Of a DNA stretch of 46,179 nucleotides, positions 39,031 to 46,179 are shown in pieces (the first letter of the stretch is position 1; every line of letters begins with the position of its first letter). Location of the stretch: assembly GCA_030651905.1 (NCBI GenBank), contig JAUSBS010000047.1, positions 1 through 46,179 of the forward strand. Direction: 5' to 3'. The stretch is from Coriobacteriia bacterium (GTDB taxonomy: Bacteria; Actinomycetota; Coriobacteriia; Anaerosomatales; PALSA-660). The position numbers and the translations under genes are program-made. The notes below the pieces were generated by a model that was given only the letters and a program-made list of their open reading frames with translations, did not search any database and was not told the origin of the DNA.

Positions 39031-40536
39031 TCAGGGGGCGACCATCACCTTGTTCTTGCCGGCGTGCTTGGCCGCGTACATGGCCTTGTCGGCGGCCTCG
39101 ACGAACCGGTTCTGAGCGGTGGCATGCTGCGGGTACGTCGCCACCCCCACCGACACGGTCTTGTGGACCGGAGCTGCCCCCTCGGCCGTTGCGAAAGGAA
39201 GCGCCTCGACGCCCGCGCGGATGCGTTCCGCGACCGCAGCGGCCCCCTCCGTGTCCGTCTCGGGAAGCACCACGACGAACTCCTCGCCGCCGTAGCGTGC
39301 CGCCACGTCCATCTCCCGCAGGTTCGCCTTTATGGTGTCGCTCACCATGTGCAGGACCTTGTCGCCCCGCGGGTGACCGTAGGTGTCGTTGAACTCCTTG
39401 AAGTCGTCGATGTCGATCATGATCAGCGACAGCGTGTGGTTGAAGCGCCCTGCGCGACCGAGCTCCTCCTCCAACCTCTGCTGGAAGTAGCCATGGTTGT
39501 ACAGCTCGGTGAGCCGGTCGGTGACGGAGAGACGCTCAAGCTCCTCGTGCAACAGCGCGTTCTGCAGGGCGAGTGACGCTTGGTTGCTGATGACGGTGAG
39601 CCGCTCGAGCTCCGGCGGCGTGAATTCACGCGGTATCGCGGACCCGATCGCGAGCACCCCGAAGATGGAGTCGCCGGTCCGCAGTGAGATGCCCGCATGC
39701 GACGCGAGATCATCGGGATCCCGGACCCACAGCGCGGAGGTGGCGCCTCTCGGGATCGCGGCCTCCTGGACGAGTCCGCCGCCGAACGCGACGCCGAGCA
39801 TCGTCTCCGAGACCGGGATCCGGGGCACGAAGTAGTCCTCCGGTCGGCCCTGGCTGGCGCGCAGGTTGAGCGTCCAACTCTCGTTCTCGAGCAGGTACAC
39901 GCAACTGATCTCGGCACCCAGTATCCCGTTGGCCCCGTCCACGATCAGGCTTGTGACGTCATCGACCGACGTGAACGAGGTGAGCGCCTTGAAGAACTCG
40001 TGTGTGAAGAAGATCTCGGCCAGGCGGCTCTCGAGCTCCTCGTTCGCGCGCTCGAGCGCCTCCTTGCCGGATTGGAGCTTGCGCTCGTGGCTCCGGATCT
40101 TGTCGTACGCGACCTGGAGTTCCACGAAGAGCTTCTCCTGCTCCTCGCCTCGTTTCTTCGCGATGAGGAGGTCCCAGACCATCTCCGACCCGCGCGCACC
40201 GATCAGCTCGACATCGGCGGGCTTCTGCTGCGTCAGCGTGCGTCGCATCTGCTCGTCGTCGGTGAGGTCGACGATCAGGTCCAGACCCGGCATCTGATAG
40301 AGCTCGGTGATGTCCGACGTCGTGAACACCCCGAGGTCCTCGGCCAGCCGAATGCCCGGCGCCCCGCGGTTGGGGTCCGCCACGGCGACCACTGAGATGT
40401 TCTCGACCTCGTTGAGCAGGCGAAGGATCGACGCAGAGCGCAGAGACGCTCCGACGATGGCGACGTTGAGCTTCCCGGGGCGGAGCCCCGGGAACACGCC
40501 GTCATGTGTCGCGTCGGTCAACGATGAGCCTTCCAT
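39031..40536 (-). CDS. Diguanylate cyclase: N-terminal Rossmann-like domain, coiled coil, GAF, GGDEF
   Basis: LNVAIVGASLRSASILRLLNEVENISVVAVADPN; GAF-like VDDVTSLIVDGANGILGAEISCVYLLE; RYGGEEFVVVLPETD. Confidence 0.9.
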   Translation of the reverse strand: MEGSSLTDATHDGVFPGLRPGKLNVAIVGASLRSASILRLLNEVENISVVAVADPNRGAPGIRLAEDLGVFTTSDITELYQMPGLDLIVDLTDDEQMRRTLTQQKPADVELIGARGSEMVWDLLIAKKRGEEQEKLFVELQVAYDKIRSHERKLQSGKEALERANEELESRLAEIFFTHEFFKALTSFTSVDDVTSLIVDGANGILGAEISCVYLLENESWTLNLRASQGRPEDYFVPRIPVSETMLGVAFGGGLVQEAAIPRGATSALWVRDPDDLASHAGISLRTGDSIFGVLAIGSAIPREFTPPELERLTVISNQASLALQNALLHEELERLSVTDRLTELYNHGYFQQRLEEELGRAGRFNHTLSLIMIDIDDFKEFNDTYGHPRGDKVLHMVSDTIKANLREMDVAARYGGEEFVVVLPETDTEGAAAVAERIRAGVEALPFATAEGAAPVHKTVSVGVATYPQHATAQNRFVEAADKAMYAAKHAGKNKVMVAP

Positions 40537-40551
40537 GCGTCGGTCGGTGGG

Positions 40552-41043
40552 TCAGATCTCGCGCAGTCCGAACACGTAGCTCCGCACCAGAAGGATACCT
40601 GTGTCCATGTGGAGTTCGATAGTGCGCGCGTGCCCGCCGCCCGTGTCCTCTGCGCGCAGCGGTATACCGAGGTCGTGCAGCTCCAGTCTCGTCTGAGCGG
40701 CGTTGCGCGCTCCGATGCTCGCGCTGCCCGCATCAGCACCGAACATCGCCGCGCCGCCCGCGATCTTGGCGACGAGCCTGCGCTTCGGACTGCCCGCGTC
40801 GGCCAGCATGTCGACCAGGGCGGGCACCGCGCTCGTGGCGAACCTGAAACGATGCCCGACCATGGCCGTGTCGGCGTGTGCAGGCAGCATGATATGTGCC
40901 ATGCCACCGGCCCGCCTGATCGGGTCCCACAAGACGAGGCCCACGCACGAACCGAGCGCCTGTGTCACAAGGACCTGCGGGTGCTCGGCGACAGCGATCT
41001 CGCCCACGCCGACGAGGACCGTGCCCTCGCCCATATGCGGCAT
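40552..41043 (-). CDS. cheD: Chemoreceptor glutamine deamidase CheD
   Basis: VLVTQALGSCVGLVLWDPIRRAGGMAHIMLP...RLVAKIAGGAAMFG...IGARNAAQTRLELHDLGIPLRAEDTGGGHARTIELHMDTG. Confidence 0.95.
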   Translation of the reverse strand: MPHMGEGTVLVGVGEIAVAEHPQVLVTQALGSCVGLVLWDPIRRAGGMAHIMLPAHADTAMVGHRFRFATSAVPALVDMLADAGSPKRRLVAKIAGGAAMFGADAGSASIGARNAAQTRLELHDLGIPLRAEDTGGGHARTIELHMDTGILLVRSYVFGLREI

Positions 41044-41065
41044 CCCGACCGCCACAGCCGCGGCT

Positions 41066-41677
41066 CTACACGACCCCGAGGCGCCCAAGAAGCACCTCGA
41101 GGCTGTCGGGGTCCGGCAGGAAGAAGAGGTAGGCGTCCACGGACGTCTCGTCATCGAAGAAGCGTGTTCGCTGGAGTACCGCGGTCTCTGCGAGCATGCC
41201 GATCTCGGTGGTGACCGCCTCGAGGATGGCGCCTGCCATGTCCAATGCGAAGGAGGGCTTCGACGGCAGGATGTTGAGATCGGCGAGACGACCGACCGCC
41301 GCGAGATACGCCGACACGAGGATCTGCGCGACGTGCGTCACGAGAGCTTCCTCGTCGGCACCGAACGACTTGGCGGTGCCGACCGGGCGGTTGCGCATCA
41401 GATCGACCAGCGCGAGCGACGAACTCCTCGGCGCGACGAAGAGCATGCTGCCGCCCAGATCCCCCAGCAGGCGCAGATACACGGCGCCCACGAGCGTCTC
41501 AGGGCCGCCGAAGACCAATGGCACCTGCCCGATCTCGACGACGTCGAGCGTCGGCACCTCGATCTCGATGCCGTGTCCGACGAGTTGCGACAAGGCGGTC
41601 GCGGCGTGGCCCGCCCCGATGCTTCCCGTCTCTCGCAAGGCATCGAGTTGGATCTCTGACAGGTTGCCCAGGATCAT
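41066..41677 (-). CDS. cheC: CheC-family chemotaxis protein with altered active sites
   Basis: MILGNLSEIQLDALRETGSIGAGHAATALSQLVGHGIEIEVPTLDVVEI...LNILPSKPSFALDMAGAILEAV. Confidence 0.92.
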   Translation of the reverse strand: MILGNLSEIQLDALRETGSIGAGHAATALSQLVGHGIEIEVPTLDVVEIGQVPLVFGGPETLVGAVYLRLLGDLGGSMLFVAPRSSSLALVDLMRNRPVGTAKSFGADEEALVTHVAQILVSAYLAAVGRLADLNILPSKPSFALDMAGAILEAVTTEIGMLAETAVLQRTRFFDDETSVDAYLFFLPDPDSLEVLLGRLGVV

Positions 41678-43650
41678 CGGTGCTCCCACTCTCCCATCGA
41701 GAACAGCATCCTCGGATCGAGGATCAGTGCCACGGAGCCGTCCCCCAGCACCGTCGCGCCGCCGAGGCCCCTGATCTGTTTCAGCATCTTCGCGAGGGGC
41801 TTGATGACGACCTCCTGACGCCCGACGAGCCGGCTCACGGTCAGCCCGCGCGCCTGGTCGGCGATCTCCACCAACACCACGTGCTCCCCGGGCTCGGGGG
41901 GGCGAGTGTGGTCGTCGTGCGAACCGATGAGGACGTCGAGGCGGTAGAGCGGGATCACCCTGCCGTCCCGCAGCGTCATCACCGGCCCACTGTCTATCGT
42001 GTCCACCTTCACGTCCTCGGCCGCGTAGACCTCGTTCACGAACGAAAGGGGCAGCGCGAAGGTCTGCCCTCCCGCGTCGAGCAGGAGAGCCTGGATGATC
42101 GCCAGCGTCAGCGGGAGGCTCAAGACGAACTCGGTACCCACGCCCGGCTTCGATCGGATGGTCAGTGAGCCGCCGAGATACTCGATCTTCCCACGGACGA
42201 CGTCCATGCCGACGCCGCGCCCCGACACCTTGGTCGCCTGGTCTGCGGTCGAGAAGCCGGGCACGCACGTCAGCATCAGCACGTCCTCGGTGCTGCAGGT
42301 CTCGCGAGCGTCGGCGGTGACGATGCCGCGCTCGACCGCCTTCGCCCAGATGTGGTCGGGGTCCATACCGCCCCCGTCGTCCGAGACGACGAGCTGCACC
42401 TGGTCCCGCTCGCGCATCGCGGAGAGCCTGACGGTGCCGCGAGCGGGCTTTCCCGCCGCGGCCCGCTGCTCAGCACTCTCGACGCCGTGGTCGACCGCGT
42501 TGCGGAGCAGATGGACGAGCGGGTCACCGATCTCATCGAGCACGGTCCGATCGAGCTCGATGTCGAGCCCCTCCATCTCGAAGGCGACATCCTTGCCGAG
42601 ATCGCGCGCCAGGTCTCTCACCATGCGCGGGAACCGGTTGAAGATGTTGCCAACGGGGACCATGCGTGTCTGCATCACTTCGTGTTGGAGCTCCGACGAT
42701 ATGCGATGAAGGTCCTCGAGCGTCTCGAGGATGCCCGTGTGGCCCAGTGGGCGTGCCAGGTTCTCAAGACGTGAGCGTACGATGACGAGCTCTCCGACCA
42801 GGTTGACCATGCTGTCGAGGTGCCCGATCGCGATCCTCACGGTCTGCGTCTCGGACAGTTTCGGGATGGACTTCTTCAGACGCCCGAGGGCCGCGTCACG
42901 ATCGGCGACAGGCGCCGCAACGCTCGGCGCGGGCGCAGCCTCGGTGATCTCCACCCCCGACACCTCGCTGACCGCGGAGACCGCCCTGCTGACGTCCGCC
43001 GACAGCTCCGTCGTATGGAGGACCACGTCGAAGGTGTGCTCGAAGTTCTCGTCCTCGATGTCGCGGGCCGAGGGGTGCGTCTCGACGACGGTGCCCATGT
43101 GCGAGAGCCGCTTGATGACCAGGTACGCGCGCACGGACTTGAGGACGCATGCGTCCTCGAGCGAGACGCGCACGACCATCGTCGTGCCGCCCTCCTCGCC
43201 TTCGACGTGCTGCTCGGCCCCCATCGGCACGGCGCCCGGTGCTTCGACCGGCGCCGGAGCGGGACCGCCGCCCGCGGCGCGTGCGGCAAGTTCGGCTGCG
43301 ATCGCCGACGTGTCTGTGACCGTGCGACCGTTCATCTCGTCATCGATGAGCAGCTTGACGATATCGACCGCACGGAGCACGAGGTCGACCAGGCTCGCGT
43401 CGACCGCCTGTTCGCGCTTCCGCACGGTGTCCATCAGACCTTCCATCTTGTGCGTCAGGTCGGCCGTGCGCTCGTAGCCCATCGCTGCGGACATCCCCTT
43501 GAGGCTGTGCGCCCCCCGGAACACGACCTCCACCGGCTCGAGGTCGTTCGGGTTCGACTCGAGTTGCAGCATGCCGTCCACGATGCTCTGGACGTACTCG
43601 GCACTCTCGGAGACGAAGATGTCCTTGTAGGCCTGCATGTCGTCGCCCAT
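41674..43650 (-). CDS. cheA: Chemotaxis histidine kinase CheA
   Basis: VVFRGAHSLKGMSAAMGYERTADLTHKME (HPt); LDSMVNLVGELVIVRSRL; LLRNAVDHGVES; GRGVGMDVVRGKIEYLGGSLTIRSKPGVGTEFVLSLPLTLAII; CheW-like C-terminus. Confidence 0.96.
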   Translation of the reverse strand: MGDDMQAYKDIFVSESAEYVQSIVDGMLQLESNPNDLEPVEVVFRGAHSLKGMSAAMGYERTADLTHKMEGLMDTVRKREQAVDASLVDLVLRAVDIVKLLIDDEMNGRTVTDTSAIAAELAARAAGGGPAPAPVEAPGAVPMGAEQHVEGEEGGTTMVVRVSLEDACVLKSVRAYLVIKRLSHMGTVVETHPSARDIEDENFEHTFDVVLHTTELSADVSRAVSAVSEVSGVEITEAAPAPSVAAPVADRDAALGRLKKSIPKLSETQTVRIAIGHLDSMVNLVGELVIVRSRLENLARPLGHTGILETLEDLHRISSELQHEVMQTRMVPVGNIFNRFPRMVRDLARDLGKDVAFEMEGLDIELDRTVLDEIGDPLVHLLRNAVDHGVESAEQRAAAGKPARGTVRLSAMRERDQVQLVVSDDGGGMDPDHIWAKAVERGIVTADARETCSTEDVLMLTCVPGFSTADQATKVSGRGVGMDVVRGKIEYLGGSLTIRSKPGVGTEFVLSLPLTLAIIQALLLDAGGQTFALPLSFVNEVYAAEDVKVDTIDSGPVMTLRDGRVIPLYRLDVLIGSHDDHTRPPEPGEHVVLVEIADQARGLTVSRLVGRQEVVIKPLAKMLKQIRGLGGATVLGDGSVALILDPRMLFSMGEWEHR

Positions 43651-43658
43651 GCGACCGA

Positions 43659-44732
43659 TCAGCTCCCCTCGCGAACGGTCCTGCGGATCTCCACGGCAAC
43701 GCGGTCGAGCGGCACCACGGTCTGCGCGGCCCCCTGGCGAACGGCGGCTCCGGGCATTCCCCAGACCACCGACGACGCCTCATCCTGAACGATCGTCCTA
43801 CCGCCGGCGTCGCGGATCGCCCGCATCCCGGCCGCACCGTCCTGGCCCATCCCGGTCAGCACGACGCCCGTCACGCTGGCGCCGTAGGCCGCCGCGGCGC
43901 TCTCGAACATCGGATCGGCGGACGGCCGGACCCCATGCAGCGCGGGCGCATCCGAGAGAGCCAGCGTGGGCATCTTCCGCGCGCTCGTGTGCACGAGCAT
44001 ATGGGTCCCGTGCGGTGCCAGGTAGCCTACGCCCGGTTCGATCATGAGCCCCTGCCGGCCCTCCAGGATGGGGAATCCGGCGATGCGGGAGAGCCGTTTG
44101 GCGAACGACGCCGTGAAGCCGGCGGGGAGGTGCTGGACGACGAGGTAGGCAGCAGATGCCTCGGACGACAGCCCCGAGAACACGCGCTCGAGTGCCGGCG
44201 GTCCCCCTGTGGAGGCGGCGAGCACCACGAGCCGCGACGCGGCCGCGCGATCCCCCGCGGAGACCGGTCGAGAGCGCCCTGCCTCCGCATCGCCGTCCGA
44301 CCCGATCCCGGGAACAGAGAGGCGCTTCTCTGGATCGATCCGATACGCGATCTTGATCTTCTTGATGAGCAGGTCGGCAAGGTCAGAGAGCGAGGAGGCG
44401 AAGCCGCCCTTCGGCTTGGCGATGAAGTCGACGGCGCCTGCGGACAGCGCCGCGTACGTCGTTTCCGGATCGTCGAGCGAGGAGAGCATCAGAACTCGAG
44501 CGCGCGTGTCCCGGATGATGAACGGGAGCGCCTCCAGCCCCGTGAGCTCGGGCATCTCGATATCGAGGGTGATGACGTCGGGCTCGAGTCGTACCGCCTT
44601 CTCGATCGCCTCGACTCCGGTCCGTGCGATGCCCGCGATCTCGATACGGGGATCGAGCGACAGGGCGTGCGTCAGCATCTGGCGGATGAGGGCCGAGTCG
44701 TCTACGACGAGGACGCGGATCGGCGAGAGCAT
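43659..44732 (-). CDS. cheB: Protein-glutamate methylesterase CheB
   Basis: MLSPIRVLVVDDSALIRQMLTHALSLDPRIEIAG...ITLDIEMPELTGLEAL; LAASTGGPPALERV; VVQHLPAGFTASFAKRL; GVVLTGMGQDGAAGMRAIRDAGG. Confidence 0.96.
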   Translation of the reverse strand: MLSPIRVLVVDDSALIRQMLTHALSLDPRIEIAGIARTGVEAIEKAVRLEPDVITLDIEMPELTGLEALPFIIRDTRARVLMLSSLDDPETTYAALSAGAVDFIAKPKGGFASSLSDLADLLIKKIKIAYRIDPEKRLSVPGIGSDGDAEAGRSRPVSAGDRAAASRLVVLAASTGGPPALERVFSGLSSEASAAYLVVQHLPAGFTASFAKRLSRIAGFPILEGRQGLMIEPGVGYLAPHGTHMLVHTSARKMPTLALSDAPALHGVRPSADPMFESAAAAYGASVTGVVLTGMGQDGAAGMRAIRDAGGRTIVQDEASSVVWGMPGAAVRQGAAQTVVPLDRVAVEIRRTVREGS

Positions 44733-44746
44733 CTAAGCGCTCCGCC

Positions 44747-45118
44747 CTACCTTGGGACCGACTGCAGGCACTTCTTTACGGTCTCCAGCACCTTGGTCGG
44801 CTGGAACGGCTTGACCAGGAAGTCCATCGCGCCGGCTTCGAGGGCCGCGACGATCATCTTCTGCTGGCCCATCGCAGAGACCATGAGGACCCGGGCATCC
44901 TTGTCGGACGCCTTGATGGCCCGGAGCGCGTCCAGACCGTTCATCTCGGGCATCGTGATGTCGAGGGTCACGAGGTCGGGGCGGATCTCGGCGTACTTGT
45001 CGACCGCGTCGCGGCCGTTGACGGCCTCTTGGATGATGTAGCCCTCCTTGGACAGGATGTCCCGGATCATCATCCGCATGAACGCGGCGTCGTCGACCAC
45101 GAGGATCGTGCTAGACAT
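44747..45118 (-). CDS. cheY: Chemotaxis response regulator CheY
   Basis: MSSTILVVDDAAFMRMMIRDILSKEGYIIQEAVNGRDAVDKYAEIRPDLVTLDITMPEMNGLDALRAIKA...VLMVSAMGQQ...FLVKPFQP. Confidence 0.95.
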   Translation of the reverse strand: MSSTILVVDDAAFMRMMIRDILSKEGYIIQEAVNGRDAVDKYAEIRPDLVTLDITMPEMNGLDALRAIKASDKDARVLMVSAMGQQKMIVAALEAGAMDFLVKPFQPTKVLETVKKCLQSVPR

Positions 45119-45602
45119 CTTCGTCACCCTCCGTGATTTCCCCTGAGGCCGAGGAATCGTAGTCGCCTCGCGGCAACGCCTTGTCGAGGTCGAGCAGGAT
45201 GATCAGCCGATCCTCGCAGCGGGCCACGCCCTCGAACACCTCGGCGGTCTCCGCAGTCAGCGCCGTCTCGGGCGGATCGAGTATGTCGGCCACCGCGATC
45301 GAGACGACCTCGCTGGCCGCATCGACCGCGAGCCCCACCAGTCCGGCCTCGCCTTCCGCGACGATGATGCGTGACGAGGACGAGGGATGGAAGTCGGTGT
45401 CGAAGAGCTTCTTCGCGAGGTTGACGACCGGGATCACGCGTCCGCGCAGGTTGATGACCCCGTCGACGATCTCGGGAGAGCGCGGCACCGGTGTCGCCGG
45501 CTCGTAGCGGATGATGCTGCTGACTTTGGCGATGGGCAGCCCGTACTCCTCCGGGCCCAGCCGGAAGATCACGTACTGTCGGACGTCCTCGGTACCGGCC
45601 AC
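45111..45602 (-). CDS. cheW: Chemotaxis coupling protein CheW
   Basis: VRQYVIFRLGPEEYGLPIAKVSSIIRYEPATPVPRSPEIVDGVINLRGRVIPVVNLAKKLF; GTG start at 45602. Confidence 0.94.
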   Translation of the reverse strand: MAGTEDVRQYVIFRLGPEEYGLPIAKVSSIIRYEPATPVPRSPEIVDGVINLRGRVIPVVNLAKKLFDTDFHPSSSSRIIVAEGEAGLVGLAVDAASEVVSIAVADILDPPETALTAETAEVFEGVARCEDRLIILLDLDKALPRGDYDSSASGEITEGDEDV

Positions 45603-45603
45603 G

Positions 45604-46179
45604 TCAGTCGCTCTCCAAGCGGAAGATACGAACGGACTCCTCGAGCCGGTGCGCCATGTCCGCAAGGTCCTGCGCCGAGGAAGATACCTCCTCCATGCAG
45701 GCCGTCTGCTCCTGAGCGGCTGCCGCCGTCTCCTCCGCGGATGCCGCGTTCTGCTCGACCACGGCCGCGATATCGTGCATCGCCCGGTCCACGGACGAGG
45801 TCCGGTCGCGCTGCGTGGTCATGGCCTTGGCGATCTCGTCCGCGAGGACGGCCGTGCGGGACACGGCGTCGTTGATCTCGCGCAGGACCTCCCCGGTCCT
45901 GCCCACGACCTCGGTGCCGATGGCCACCTCGCTCGTACCGATCTCCATGTACTTGACGGCCTTCGCGGTCTCGGACTGGACCTCCTTGATGAGTTCGCCG
46001 ATCTGCTCCGCGGCTTTGCCGGAGCCTTCAGCCAGCTTCCTGACCTCCTCGGCGACCACGGAGAAGCCTCGCCCGGACTCGCCGGCGCGAGCGGCCTCGA
46101 TCGCAGCGTTGAGGGAGAGCAGGTTGGTCTGGTCAGCGATCGATGTGATGACGTCGACGATCTTGCCGATCTCCTCGCT
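45604..46179 (-). CDS. Methyl-accepting chemotaxis protein, C-terminal part (runs off the window edge)
   Basis: [67 protein letters not shown]. Confidence 0.95.
   Translation of the reverse strand, partial: SEEIGKIVDVITSIADQTNLLSLNAAIEAARAGESGRGFSVVAEEVRKLAEGSGKAAEQIGELIKEVQSETAKAVKYMEIGTSEVAIGTEVVGRTGEVLREINDAVSRTAVLADEIAKAMTTQRDRTSSVDRAMHDIAAVVEQNAASAEETAAAAQEQTACMEEVSSSAQDLADMAHRLEESVRIFRLESD

Overview
This is a high-GC, chromosome-like window. Gene content and order suggest an anaerobic actinobacterium of the Coriobacteriia/OPB41 type; that taxonomy is inference. Most of it is core genome: tuf (edge) with a tRNA-Tyr/Thr/Met cluster, and a Bacillus-like block greA-lysS-clpC-radA-disA-yacL-ispD-ispF-cysE-cysS-rlmB-yacP-sigH. 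Other recognisable genes are rex, tatA, mtnP, a yhaM-like gene, a PBP1A gene, pilT, an NlpC/P60 gene and a chemotaxis cluster (cheD-cheC-cheA-cheB-cheY-cheW-MCP, edge). The accessory content includes a class III nucleotidyl cyclase near a cNMP-binding protein, a multiheme cytochrome with up to 24 heme sites, a B12-binding radical SAM protein, and a diguanylate cyclase with a Rossmann-like N-terminus. The strongest unexplained signal is at 27899-28307. It is an ORF interrupted by one in-frame UGA, giving ...ACCSGG-U-GPSW..., with a perfect 9-bp hairpin 8 nt past the UGA whose apical loop (GGA) begins 17 nt past it. An ATACCCC-TT-GGGGTAT palindrome lies upstream, and a DUF362 4Fe-4S protein gene overlaps its 3' end. 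I interpret it as an unannotated selenoprotein with an ArsD/YuzD-like CC-x3-U motif under a CsoR/CstR-type operator. A canonical Gram-positive LexA box also lies in front of an uncharacterised 99-aa protein (22290-22589).
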